From NCBI RefSeq assembly GCF_001045435.1, contig NZ_LFNG01000002.1, forward strand, positions 92,903 through 156,902: a DNA stretch of 64,000 nt, in the 5' to 3' direction. The notes below the pieces were generated by a model. The model did no database searches. It was not told where the DNA came from and worked only from the letters and a program-made list of their open reading frames with translations. Below, piece by piece: positions 43,320 to 51,600 of the stretch (position 1 is its first letter; each line of letters begins with the position of its first letter). Made by a program: the position numbers and the translations under genes. The stretch is from Chryseobacterium koreense CCUG 49689 (GTDB lineage: Bacteria > Bacteroidota > Bacteroidia > Flavobacteriales > Weeksellaceae).

Positions 43320-44486
43320 ATGTTTACCAAAACCTCGCTTTCCGATTGGGAAAATTTAGTTAAAAAGCAACTGAAAACCGAAGATATCTATTCCCTACTT
43401 TCCAAAGAAAATCTGGAAGGAATAGAGGTGAAGCCATACTACGATTCGGTTTCGAGACCTTTGAGGAATTTGCCGAAAGTGGAGGAATCCACCCAATTGG
43501 TCGCCAAATATCACGAGGATTTGCAGGAAAACGTTTTCGCTTTTTTATTGGACGAAAATGTGGAAGACCTGGAGGAAAAGGTAATTTTTGTGAACAATAA
43601 GGATTTGGCGGAACATATTTCTCCGAATGAAAGCGACCGCTATTTTTCATTAATCGACATTTTTTCAGACGATTCCAAGGGGGAAATCAAAGTACAACTC
43701 GGCAAAGAACTATTAGCCAAAGATTTTTCACGAAACCTTTGCGTGGATGTTTCTCTTCACCAGAATTCAGGTGCGGCAATTTACCAGCAGTTGGGAATTG
43801 CATTGGCAAAAACCAAAGATTTGACCGAAATTTTCGGTGCGGATATTTTGAAAAAACTGATTTTCAGGTTTGCGATCGGTGGAAACTATTTCTTCGAAAT
43901 TGCAAAAGTAAGGGCATTTAAACTCCTTTTCAACCAGCTTTCCAAAGAATTCGGACTTGATGAAATCCCGTACATTTTTGCGGAAACTTCATTAAGAAAC
44001 AAATCCAAAAATGATGCGGAAAATAATCTGATCCGTTCAACGCTGGAACTTTCTGCCGCGATGATTGGTGGAGCGGATGCCGTATTTACCAACGATTTTA
44101 AAATAGAAAATTCGGATGCGCTGTCCGAAGAAATCTCTTTTAAGCAACAGATTGTGCTGGCTTATGAAAGCATCATCAATGTATTTGACGATGCCGGAAA
44201 CGGAAGTTATTACATTGAAAATATCACCCAGCAATTCGCGGAAAAGTCATGGAAACTCTTCCTCGAAATCGAGGCAGCTGGAGGTTACTGCGAAATGCTG
44301 AAAACCGGTTTGGTGCAGAAAAAAATATATGAACACGCTGTTCTGGAACAAAAATGGGTGCAAGAAGGAAAACTAAAACTCATCGGCGTGAATCTTTACC
44401 CGAAACTGGAGCCGACGAAAACTGTGGAAGAAATGTATTCGGAAAAGGAAATCAAACCGGTTCGTTTGGCGCAAATGTTTGAATGA
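43320..44486 (+). CDS. mutA: Methylmalonyl-CoA mutase small subunit
   Basis: This 388-residue protein resembles the non-catalytic beta chain of adenosylcobalamin methylmalonyl-CoA mutase (SDWENLVKKQLKTEDIYSLL start, RNLPKVEEST, FAIGGNYFFEIAKVRAFKLLF, ETSLRNKSKNDAENNLIRSTLELSAAMIGGADAV, cited by its anchors). The mutase interconverts methylmalonyl-CoA and succinyl-CoA. The catalytic large subunit, usually encoded directly behind it, is not next to it here. The chain also seems shorter than many relatives. The partner is expected elsewhere. Confidence 0.82.
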   Translation: MFTKTSLSDWENLVKKQLKTEDIYSLLSKENLEGIEVKPYYDSVSRPLRNLPKVEESTQLVAKYHEDLQENVFAFLLDENVEDLEEKVIFVNNKDLAEHISPNESDRYFSLIDIFSDDSKGEIKVQLGKELLAKDFSRNLCVDVSLHQNSGAAIYQQLGIALAKTKDLTEIFGADILKKLIFRFAIGGNYFFEIAKVRAFKLLFNQLSKEFGLDEIPYIFAETSLRNKSKNDAENNLIRSTLELSAAMIGGADAVFTNDFKIENSDALSEEISFKQQIVLAYESIINVFDDAGNGSYYIENITQQFAEKSWKLFLEIEAAGGYCEMLKTGLVQKKIYEHAVLEQKWVQEGKLKLIGVNLYPKLEPTKTVEEMYSEKEIKPVRLAQMFE

Positions 44487-44633
44487 TTGCTGCGAATGCA
44501 ATCGTGTTTGTTACTTATTTGTCTCACCTTTTTTCACCCATTTTGCCGCGACCCTATTTGTGCTTGATGCTTAATTAAGCGAAAAATTCCTGCATTCGTG
44601 GCAATTCAAATTGTACTCAAAAACTGAAAAGTT

Positions 44634-45779
44634 GTGTTGATTTTAAGCAAAGAAATCCAAAACTTCATCCATGCCAATCTGAAAACCGATTTGCATTCTT
44701 TGTTGTTGAAGAAATCACCCTTTCAGGAAGTTTCGATGCAGGAAATCGTGCAGCAGATCAAAGGCAGAAAAGTCGCCGAAAAGAAGTTCCCGTTTTTATT
44801 AAGAGAAGGAATCATTTTTCCGCCGAATCTTAATCTGGAACAGGCTTCATCGCAATCTACCGCTGAATTTAAGTCACAGAATCTGAAAGGACAAAAGTTC
44901 CTCGATTTAACTTCGGGTTTCGGAATAGATGCGTATTTTCTTTCAAGAAATTTTGAGGAAATTACACTTGTGGAACAAAATCTGGATCTGCTCGAAATAG
45001 TCAAGCATAATTGGGGGATTTTAGGCAGAAAAGCGAATTTCGTACGTGAAAATTTGGAGGATTTTTTAACTCAAAATCATGAAAAGTTCGATTTGGTTTA
45101 TCTGGATCCCGCAAGACGCGACGAACACAAAAACAAGAAATTCCTGCTCGAAGATTTGTCGCCCAATTTGTTGGAGATACAGGAAAAACTTCTGGAGATT
45201 TCGGACAAAATCATCATCAAACTTTCGCCATTGATCGATATTTCTTATTTGATTTCGGCTTTGGGAAATATTTCAAGAATCGAAATCATCGCAGTGAAAA
45301 ATGAGGTGAAGGAATTATTGGTTTTCATTGAGAAAGACCTTAGAAACGAGGATGTGGAAATTTCCTGCATCAATTTGGAGAGCGAGGATTCGGTTTTCAA
45401 CTTCAAGTTTAAAGAAGAAAAATCTGCAGCATCGGAATTTTCCGAACCGTTGGATTTTCTCTATATTCCAAATAATGCGGTGTTGAAGTCGGGTGCTTTT
45501 AATTTGGTCTCCTGCAAATTTGCTTTAAGGAAACTTCATCCGAACACCCATTTTTATACCTCCCGCAAAAAGGTCGAAAATTTTCCAGGTAGAGTTTTAG
45601 AAATTAGAACCATTGATTCCAAAGAAATCAAAAAAGGGGAGAAGTATAATATTATTTCAAAGAATCACCCGTTAAGCCCAGATGAAATCAAGAAAAAGTA
45701 CAGGATTTCTGACGGTGGAAACCGGTATTTGATTTTCACGCAATCTGAAAGAGGAAAAGTTATCTTGAAATCGCTTTAA
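44634..45779 (+). CDS. Class I SAM-dependent methyltransferase with THUMP-like domain
   Basis: This 381-residue protein has a Rossmann methyltransferase core at ~90-240. LDLTSGFGIDAYFLSRNF is the SAM-binding motif I, VEQNLDLLE motif II and LVYLDPARRDE the motif IV loop. The C-terminal ~120 residues match the THUMP-like extension of this group. The substrate is unknown, possibly RNA. The GTG at 44634 is the best start; a TTG follows immediately. Confidence 0.82.
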   Translation: MLILSKEIQNFIHANLKTDLHSLLLKKSPFQEVSMQEIVQQIKGRKVAEKKFPFLLREGIIFPPNLNLEQASSQSTAEFKSQNLKGQKFLDLTSGFGIDAYFLSRNFEEITLVEQNLDLLEIVKHNWGILGRKANFVRENLEDFLTQNHEKFDLVYLDPARRDEHKNKKFLLEDLSPNLLEIQEKLLEISDKIIIKLSPLIDISYLISALGNISRIEIIAVKNEVKELLVFIEKDLRNEDVEISCINLESEDSVFNFKFKEEKSAASEFSEPLDFLYIPNNAVLKSGAFNLVSCKFALRKLHPNTHFYTSRKKVENFPGRVLEIRTIDSKEIKKGEKYNIISKNHPLSPDEIKKKYRISDGGNRYLIFTQSERGKVILKSL

Positions 45780-45783
45780 ACTT

Positions 45784-45814
45784 TTGGCATAAATCGTAAT
45801 ATTTCTTACTTTTG
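45784..45814 (+). promoter_or_regulatory. Promoter of the small lipoprotein gene
   Basis: TTG (45784-45786), a 20-base spacer and TACTTTTG (45807-45814) match the consensus, 39 bases before the ATG. Confidence 0.75.
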
Positions 45815-45853
45815 GGCAATCTTTTGAAATTCAAATAAAATCGAAATTTAGAT

Positions 45854-46108
45854 ATGAAGAAAATTGTATTGGGAATTGCTTTGGCGAGTTTTGCCATCAG
45901 CTGCAAAAAAATCCAGGCAGGATCAAACAAAGGTGTCATCAAAATGGAACAAGGTGGTGAAAGATACAGCGATATTGAAATCGGTTCCAATCCGGATGCC
46001 TTCAAAGCAAATGCGGAAACTTCTGCTCCCGGAGCAGTGAAGGATTCAGCGGCAACCGCAGAAATCAAGGAAGTAAACATGAAAGCCGATACGGTAAAAG
46101 CAAAATAG
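45854..46108 (+). CDS. Small lipoprotein
   Basis: This 84-residue protein has a lipobox (ASFAISC-KK, Cys ~17) and a Lys/Ala/Glu-rich disordered mature part of ~67 residues. Not recognised beyond this. Own promoter and own terminator make it a monocistronic gene, as often seen for abundant envelope lipoproteins. Confidence 0.75.
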   Translation: MKKIVLGIALASFAISCKKIQAGSNKGVIKMEQGGERYSDIEIGSNPDAFKANAETSAPGAVKDSAATAEIKEVNMKADTVKAK

Positions 46109-46152
46109 GACATTACCAATGTTCAAAGTTTTCTTTGTTTCATCAATACATG

Positions 46153-46184
46153 AAATGTCTTGTTTTCGCGGGACATTTTTTTTT
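46153..46184 (+). terminator. Terminator of the small lipoprotein gene
   Basis: The stem AAATGTC/GACATTT, extended inward by G-U and G-C pairs, is followed by a long T run. Confidence 0.8.
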
Positions 46185-46200
46185 ATTTTTACAAGGAGGA

Positions 46201-46263
46201 GAGGATAGAGGATAGAGGATAGAGGATAGAGGATAGAGGATAGAAGATAGAAGATAGAGGATA
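46201..46263 (+). repeat. Near-perfect heptamer array, nine copies
   Basis: Nine tandem copies of GAGGATA (two of them GAAGATA) follow without interruption; rephased, the unit is TAGAGGA. This is the cleanest of the 7-bp-period arrays and lies 130 bases upstream of the first four-helix-bundle gene. The rest of the gap to 46392 holds nothing recognisable. Confidence 0.95.
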
Positions 46264-46392
46264 GACTTACAAAAGGCTGGTTTTTTTTGGGACATCTGCC
46301 AGAAAGATGGTCAACCTTCATAGAAGATTCTTGTTCTATATGTTACTTTCATTTTCCTTCAGGCTTAAAAATTTACCTTAAAAACAATAATC

Positions 46393-46746
46393 ATGAAACA
46401 CAATTTTAAGAATTTGAACATCTGGAAAAGGTCGATAGATTTGGCGGTCGATATTTATGAAACAACAGAAAATTTTCCAAAATCGGAGGAATTTGGTTTG
46501 AAATCACAACTTAGGCGATGTGCGGTTTCTGTTCCTTCCAACATCGCGGAAGGTTCCAGTAGGAGCTCCAACAAAGATTTTAACAGATTTCTTGAAATTG
46601 GGCAAGGTTCTCTTTATGAAATGCAGACGCAAGTTATCATTTCTGCTCGAAGGAATTTTATAGAAATTAATGATTATGAAATTATTGAAAACCAAATTAT
46701 TGAGCTTCAGAAAATGGTAACGGGATTTCAAAAAACGTTAATTTAG
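46393..46746 (+). CDS. Four-helix-bundle protein (23S rRNA IVS family)
   Basis: This 117-residue protein of the family first found as the gene inside intervening sequences of 23S rRNA (TIGR02436/S23 type) has the pattern FKNLNIWKRSIDLAVDIYE, QLRRCAVSVPSNIAEGSSR and KDFNRFLEIGQGSLYEMQTQ. It folds as a small helical bundle that oligomerises and may bind nucleic acid. Here it is not in an rRNA gene. It is surrounded by 7-bp arrays at 46201 and 46744. A second member is at 56861. Function is unknown for free-standing members. Confidence 0.9.
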   Translation: MKHNFKNLNIWKRSIDLAVDIYETTENFPKSEEFGLKSQLRRCAVSVPSNIAEGSSRSSNKDFNRFLEIGQGSLYEMQTQVIISARRNFIEINDYEIIENQIIELQKMVTGFQKTLI

Positions 46747-46771
46747 AAATTAGAATAAAGGAAGTAGTGGA
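46744..46771 (+). repeat. Heptamer array at the end of the four-helix-bundle gene
   Basis: Four units TAGAAAT, TAGAATA, AAGGAAG and TAGTGGA, beginning on the stop codon itself. G recurs at 46746, 46753, 46760 and 46767. Confidence 0.65.
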
Positions 46772-46861
46772 CTCACCCGCTAGATCAGTTTCTTAGGGAA
46801 GTGCGATTTTTGTAATCTTTACATTACTCACAAACTTCTTTAACAATAAAAATAGTACTTA

Positions 46862-46964
46862 ATTAGAACTTAGAAAAAGAAGAAAGAGAAAAACCCAGCT
46901 GTTTGATAAAACCAAATTAATACTGGAAGTCTATGCTCTTTTCTCTTTTCTCTAAGTTCTCAAA
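46862..46964. repeat. Inverted pair of short heptamer arrays
   Basis: A purine-rich arm (about 46862-46892, TAGAACT TAGAAAA and weaker units) faces a pyrimidine arm (46936-46964, CTCTTTT CTCTTTT CTCTAAG TTCTCAA). GAACTTAGA is complementary to TCTAAGTTC. The pair sits just upstream of the M20 peptidase gene. Confidence 0.65.
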
Positions 46965-46976
46965 AAACAAAAAATA

Positions 46977-48356
46977 ATGCAAGAAACCCTAAACTACATC
47001 CAGGAAAACAAACAGCGATTCGTGGATGAACTTTTTGAATTACTTAAAATTGCTTCCATTTCTGCCGATCCGGCTTATAAAAATGAAGTGTTGAAATGTG
47101 CCGACGAAGTGGCAAAACACCTGAAAAATGCAGGAGCTGACCAAGTAGAGGTTTGCCCCACAAAAGGAAACCCAATCGTTTATGGCGAGAAAATCACCAA
47201 TAAAGATTTGCCGACGGTTTTGGTTTACGGACATTATGATGTGCAACCGGCGGATCCGCTCGAATTGTGGACCAGTCCGCCATTTGAACCGGTGATCAAG
47301 AAAACTGAACTGCATCCGGAAGGCGCGATTTTCGCCAGAGGTTCCGCTGATGACAAAGGCCAGTTTTTCATGCATTTGAAGGCATTTGAAGCCATGATGA
47401 AAACCAATGCGTTACCTTGTAACGTGAAGTTCATCATCGAAGGTGAAGAAGAAGTGGGTTCAGAAAACCTGGGCGTTTTCGTGAATGAGCACAAAGAAAA
47501 ACTTTCCTGCGACGTGATTCTGATTTCCGACACCCATATTTATTCCAACGAGCAACCTACTGTCACAACAGGTTTGCGCGGACTGAGTTATGTGGAAGTG
47601 GAAGTGGAGGGTCCTAACCGTGATCTTCACTCAGGACTTTATGGAGGTGCGGTTCCGAATCCCATTCACGTGTTGAGCAGGATGATCGCAAAACTGATTG
47701 ATGAAGACGGACATATCACCATCGACGGGTTTTATGATAATGTGGACGTGGTTTCCGATGCGGAAAGAGCAGAAATGAACAAGTTGAAAGATGATCCCGA
47801 AGGTTTCAAAAAATCCATCGGCTTGAATGGAGTGGAAGGCGAAAAAGGATACACCACTTTAGAAAGAACTTCGATTCGTCCGACTTTGGACTGCAACGGA
47901 ATCTGGGGCGGCTATACCGGCGAAGGTGCAAAAACAGTGATTCCTTCGAAAGCATTTGCCAAGATTTCTATGCGTCTGGTTCCTTATCAAACTCCCGAAG
48001 AAATCACCGAGAAATTCACCAGCTATTTTGAAAAAATCGCTCCTGCAAACGTGAAGGTGAAAGTGACTCCGCATCATGGCGGAATGCCTTATGTTTTGCC
48101 AAGCGACACCAAAGAATTTTTGGCGGCGAAAAAAGCCATGGAAACTGCTTTCGGCAAAGAAGTGCTTCCGTACAGAAGTGGTGGCAGCATTCCGATTACC
48201 GCAATGTTCGAGCAGGTTTTGGGAGCAAAATCGGTGTTGATGGGATTTGGTTTGGATTCAGATGCGATCCACTCGCCAAATGAACATTATGGTTTGTTCA
48301 ATTTCTACAAAGGGATTGAAAGTATTCCGCTGTTTTTTGAGAATTATGCAAAATAA
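46977..48356 (+). CDS. M20 family dipeptidase
   Basis: This 459-residue zinc metallopeptidase of the M20/carnosinase group has metal ligands in VLVYGHYDVQP (His, Asp ~82) and GSADDKGQF (Asp ~113), and catalytic Glu-Glu in FIIEGEEEVGSE. A dimerisation lid domain is at ~205-330 (DLHSGLYGGAVPNP); late ligands lie in SGGSIPIT and the HSPNEH end. The family splits dipeptides in the cytosol. Full length for the family. Confidence 0.94.
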   Translation: MQETLNYIQENKQRFVDELFELLKIASISADPAYKNEVLKCADEVAKHLKNAGADQVEVCPTKGNPIVYGEKITNKDLPTVLVYGHYDVQPADPLELWTSPPFEPVIKKTELHPEGAIFARGSADDKGQFFMHLKAFEAMMKTNALPCNVKFIIEGEEEVGSENLGVFVNEHKEKLSCDVILISDTHIYSNEQPTVTTGLRGLSYVEVEVEGPNRDLHSGLYGGAVPNPIHVLSRMIAKLIDEDGHITIDGFYDNVDVVSDAERAEMNKLKDDPEGFKKSIGLNGVEGEKGYTTLERTSIRPTLDCNGIWGGYTGEGAKTVIPSKAFAKISMRLVPYQTPEEITEKFTSYFEKIAPANVKVKVTPHHGGMPYVLPSDTKEFLAAKKAMETAFGKEVLPYRSGGSIPITAMFEQVLGAKSVLMGFGLDSDAIHSPNEHYGLFNFYKGIESIPLFFENYAK

Positions 48357-48376
48357 CGATAGATAAAGACTTTAGG

Positions 48377-48403
48377 AAATGTCCCAATTTTGGGGCATTT
48401 TTT
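48377..48403 (+). terminator. Rho-independent terminator
   Basis: The stem AAATGTCCC/GGGGCATTT (one G-U pair) has a 6-base loop and T run, 20 bases after the peptidase stop. Confidence 0.85.
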
Positions 48404-48429
48404 GTAATTTTAGGACAAATAATTTAAAA

Positions 48430-49143
48430 ATGGAAAATAAAGTAGCATACATTACCGGCGGAACCAAAGGGATTGGTTTCGGAGTGGCTGAAGTTTTACT
48501 GCGAAATGGAGTGAAAGTTGCCTTTTCGGGGAGAAATAAAGAAGATGCAGAAAAAGCTGCAAAACTATTGTCAAATGATGATTCGCAAGTTTTGGGAATT
48601 TCATCTGATGTCAGAAATTTTGAAGATGAGAAAAATGCGGTCTCGCAAATTGTGCAGAAATTCGGAAGACTCGATTATGTAGTGGCCAACGCAGGAGTCG
48701 GAATTTTTAAACCGGTTGATGAATTGACGATGGAAGATTGGAACTCCATGATTGAGACCAATCTTTCGGGACTTTTTCACACGATGAAAGCTGCGGTGGA
48801 TGAACTTAAAAAATCTGAGGGTTATTTCATTTCGATTTCCAGTCTCGCGGGGACCAATTTCTTTGAAAAAGGTTCCGGTTACAATGCCTCTAAATTTGGT
48901 GCGGTGGGATTTTCACAGGCCGCAATGCTCGATTTAAGGAAATACGGAATCAAGGTCTCCACCATCATGCCGGGTTCGGTTTCCAGTCATTTTAATGACC
49001 ATGAACCGACGGAAAGCGATTCCTGGAAAATTCAACCCGAAGACATCGGAGAATTGATTGTGGATATCATCAAGATGAATCCGAGAAGTTTGCCAAGCAA
49101 GATCGAGGTAAGACCGGCGAAGCCGCAACCGAATAAATTTTAG
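48430..49143 (+). CDS. Short-chain dehydrogenase/reductase
   Basis: This ~237-residue classical SDR has TGGTKGIGFGVAEVLLRNG for the cofactor, NAG in VVANAGVGIF, catalytic Ser in ISISSLAG (~138) and YNASK (Tyr/Lys ~151/155). An Arg-rich loop after the first strand (FSGRNKED) favours NADP. The substrate is unknown. The ATG at 48430 is used, 17 codons inside a longer frame, because it starts directly before the first strand and follows a terminator. Confidence 0.92.
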   Translation: MENKVAYITGGTKGIGFGVAEVLLRNGVKVAFSGRNKEDAEKAAKLLSNDDSQVLGISSDVRNFEDEKNAVSQIVQKFGRLDYVVANAGVGIFKPVDELTMEDWNSMIETNLSGLFHTMKAAVDELKKSEGYFISISSLAGTNFFEKGSGYNASKFGAVGFSQAAMLDLRKYGIKVSTIMPGSVSSHFNDHEPTESDSWKIQPEDIGELIVDIIKMNPRSLPSKIEVRPAKPQPNKF

Positions 49144-49197
49144 TTGCCCCGAAGGATTCGTTTCAAGTTAATTATGTGTGAAATAGAAATTTATATA

Positions 49198-49217
49198 AAT
49201 ACTATGCATGCATAATA
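49198..49217. promoter_or_regulatory. MarR operator site 3, before etfBA
   Basis: AATACTATGCATGCATAATA is identical over 20 bases to site 2 in front of the fad operon, 12 kb away. It lies 175 bases upstream of etfB, 13 bases before TATCTTAG (49231-49238), which is one base off the -7 box, so it would cover the -33 region as at the fad promoter. Confidence 0.8.
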
Positions 49218-49392
49218 TATTTTTTATTTATCTTAGCAAAAATCAATAGGAAGAGTGGAATCATCTAAGAAATCTTTATTTAAAAGGGTTTTTTGGCGAA
49301 AATAAATCAAAGAAAATTTTCACCATGGATGAGGAATTTCTAAGTCGCGCTGGTTTTTGGGAGAAATTAACATCATTAAATATCAAAAATAA

Positions 49393-50139
49393 ATGAAAAT
49401 ATTAGTTTGCATCAGTAGTGTTCCGGACACTACTTCCAAAATTAATTTTACGGCAGACAAATCTGCATTCGACAAAAACGGAATTCAGTGGGTGATCAAT
49501 CCGCTGGATGAATTTGCTTTGACAAAAGCCATTAAACTTCAGGAATCGCAGGGAGCCACCGTGACCGTGGTAAACGTGGGAGATTCTTCCACAGAATCTG
49601 TGATCAGAAAAGCCTTGGCCATCGGCGCAAACGATGCGGTGAGAGTAAATATTGAACCAAAAGACAGTTATTCTACGGCTAAAGAAATTGCGGCAATCGC
49701 CAAAAATGGCGGTTATGACTTAACTCTTTGCGGAAAAGAATCCATCGATTATAATGGAGGATCGGTTCCGGGAATGGTTGCGCAACTTTTGGACCAGCCT
49801 TTTGTTAATGCGTGCGTCGGTTTGGAGGTGAATGGAAATGAAGCCACCGCAGTTCGGGAAATCGAAGGCGGAAAAGAAACCATCTCTGTAAAGCTTCCGG
49901 CAGTGATTGCAGGCCAAAAAGGAATGGTAGATGAAAAAGATCTGATCATCCCGAATATGAGGGGAATCATGTCTGCAAGAACCAAGCCTCTTCAAGTTCA
50001 GGAACCCACTTCCACAGAAGTAAAAGTAGAGGGAGTTTCTTATGACTCTGTTCCGGCAAGAGCTGCCGTAAAAATGGTTTCCGCAGACAACCTTGATGAA
50101 CTGGTGAGATTGCTTCATGAAGAAGCCAAAGTTATTTAA
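49393..50139 (+). CDS. etfB: Electron transfer flavoprotein beta subunit
   Basis: This 248-residue protein binds AMP and structures the ETF dimer. It begins MKILVCISSVPDTTSKI and contains NPLDEFALTKAIKL, a glycine-rich SIDYNGGSVPGMVAQLL region and the ETF-beta signature (VREIEGGKETISVKLPAVI). ETF takes electrons from acyl-CoA dehydrogenase. It forms an operon with etfA 65 bases downstream. The upstream palindrome connects it to the fad operon. The ~175-base leader between the operator and ATG holds no gene. Confidence 0.95.
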   Translation: MKILVCISSVPDTTSKINFTADKSAFDKNGIQWVINPLDEFALTKAIKLQESQGATVTVVNVGDSSTESVIRKALAIGANDAVRVNIEPKDSYSTAKEIAAIAKNGGYDLTLCGKESIDYNGGSVPGMVAQLLDQPFVNACVGLEVNGNEATAVREIEGGKETISVKLPAVIAGQKGMVDEKDLIIPNMRGIMSARTKPLQVQEPTSTEVKVEGVSYDSVPARAAVKMVSADNLDELVRLLHEEAKVI

Positions 50140-50204
50140 AGTACAAAATGACCTGTCTACAGACCGGCTTGAAACAATTTTAAACCTCAAACAAATATTT
50201 AATT

Positions 50205-51149
50205 ATGATATTCGTATATGCAGAAAATATCAACGGAGTTTACAAAAAAGCAGCTTTTGAAGCTGTTTCCTACGCCAAATCTATCGCAGACAAGGCAGGA
50301 GATATTGTAACCGCAATTTCCGTGAACCCCACCGATTCTTCAGATTTACTGTTTAAATATGGAGCATCAAATGTCATCAACATTAAAGATGACGGCTTAA
50401 AACAATTCAGCGCAAAAGCTTACGCAAAAGCAATCAGCGAAGTAGCCCATGGTAACATCGTGGTTTTTCCTCATACCACAGATGCGTCTTCGGTAGCGCC
50501 GATGTTGGCCATTTCTACCGGTGCATCGCTCATCACCAATGTGCTGGAAACTCCTGAAAACCTTTCTCCATTCCAGGTAAAAAGAAGAGCTTTTTCCGGA
50601 AAAGGTTTTATGCATGCAAAAGCTGATGCCCCAAACGTGATTCTTACGGTTTCTCAGAATGCATTCGGAGCCAAGGAAAATCCGGTTTCCGGTACCGAGG
50701 AAGTAAAAAATCTTTCGGTGGTCAATGATGACACCAAAGTGATTTCCCACGAACAAAGTTCCGGGAAACTCGATTTGAAAGAAGCTGAAATTGTGGTTTC
50801 TGCGGGACGCGGAATGAAGGGGCCTGAAAATTGGGGAATGATCGAGGATCTGGCAAATGTTTTGGGAGCGGCAACCGCCTGTTCCAAACCGGTTTCCGAT
50901 ATCGGTTGGAGGCCTCACTCTGAACACGTTGGACAAACCGGAAAAGCAATTTCCCCGAATCTTTATGTGGCAGTCGGGATTTCAGGCGCCATTCAGCATT
51001 TGGCAGGAGTGAACTCTTCCAAAACCATCGTGGTGATCAACAGCGATCCTGAAGCTCCTTTCTTTAAATCGGCAGATTACGGAGTGGTGGGAGACGCGTT
51101 CCAAATCATCCCTGCTTTAACCGAAAAAATCAAAGCATTGAAAGGATAA
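50205..51149 (+). CDS. etfA: Electron transfer flavoprotein alpha subunit
   Basis: This 314-residue partner of EtfB carries the FAD in its C-terminal domain. VSAGRGMKGPENWGMIEDLA, CSKPVSDIGWRPHSEHVGQTGK and the family signature LYVAVGISGAIQHLAGV are all present and in order, with the INSDPEAPFFKSADYGVVGD end. ETF passes electrons on to ETF-quinone oxidoreductase, which is not in this window. Confidence 0.95.
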   Translation: MIFVYAENINGVYKKAAFEAVSYAKSIADKAGDIVTAISVNPTDSSDLLFKYGASNVINIKDDGLKQFSAKAYAKAISEVAHGNIVVFPHTTDASSVAPMLAISTGASLITNVLETPENLSPFQVKRRAFSGKGFMHAKADAPNVILTVSQNAFGAKENPVSGTEEVKNLSVVNDDTKVISHEQSSGKLDLKEAEIVVSAGRGMKGPENWGMIEDLANVLGAATACSKPVSDIGWRPHSEHVGQTGKAISPNLYVAVGISGAIQHLAGVNSSKTIVVINSDPEAPFFKSADYGVVGDAFQIIPALTEKIKALKG

Positions 51150-51181
51150 ATCGAAAGAGCAACTTAAGTATATAGAAGAAG

Positions 51182-51209
51182 CTGCCTCAATTCTGAGGCG
51201 GTTTTTTTT
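51182..51209 (+). terminator. Terminator of etfBA
   Basis: An 8-bp stem (CTGCCTCA/TGAGGCGG with one G-U pair), 4-base loop and eight T. Confidence 0.88.
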
Positions 51210-51600
51210 GTTTTTTTCCATTGATTTTCAATAAAATAAATTTTGCATTTAAAGATCGTAAACCATCATAGAACCGGTTCTTTCCGCCCTTCAGTGATGA
51301 ATTGGTTTTTTCGGAATCATCAGGTGGGACTTTTTATGGCTTTATTGAACAATTGGTTTTTGAGATTTCCGCAGGATGAAAACCGGTAAAATGGTCAAAC
51401 CGAAATATCGTCCCAAATTGATGTTCATGGTTACTGGCTGAATCCCTGTTTGGAAAACTCCTTCCAGAAACGGGATCAATAAACCGTCCCGAAATTTTGC
51501 ATCTGGATGGAATATTTATGCAAAAAAAGCTTGAAAAAAAATAGCCTGATTCGAAAAATCACTACTTTTACTATATATTTTAAAACTAATAATTCAAAAA
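51210..51600. other. Intergenic region, possible gene remnant
   Basis: No intact gene. On the minus strand, 51342-51513 reads as ~57 codons without a start codon (…GLLIPFLEGVFQTGI…, …LGRYFGLTILPVFIL…, then stop), which looks protein-like and could be the end of a lost membrane protein gene. Confidence 0.35.

Noticed and set aside
46046..46321. Minus-strand coding frame over the heptamer array
   Set aside because: Its translation (SSILYPL repeats) is simply the 7-bp array read as codons.
50605..50620. Fourth MarR palindrome (ATGCATGCA) inside etfA
   Set aside because: Only the central bases match, it lacks the ATACT/AGTAT arms and it is explained by the codons for Met-His-Ala.
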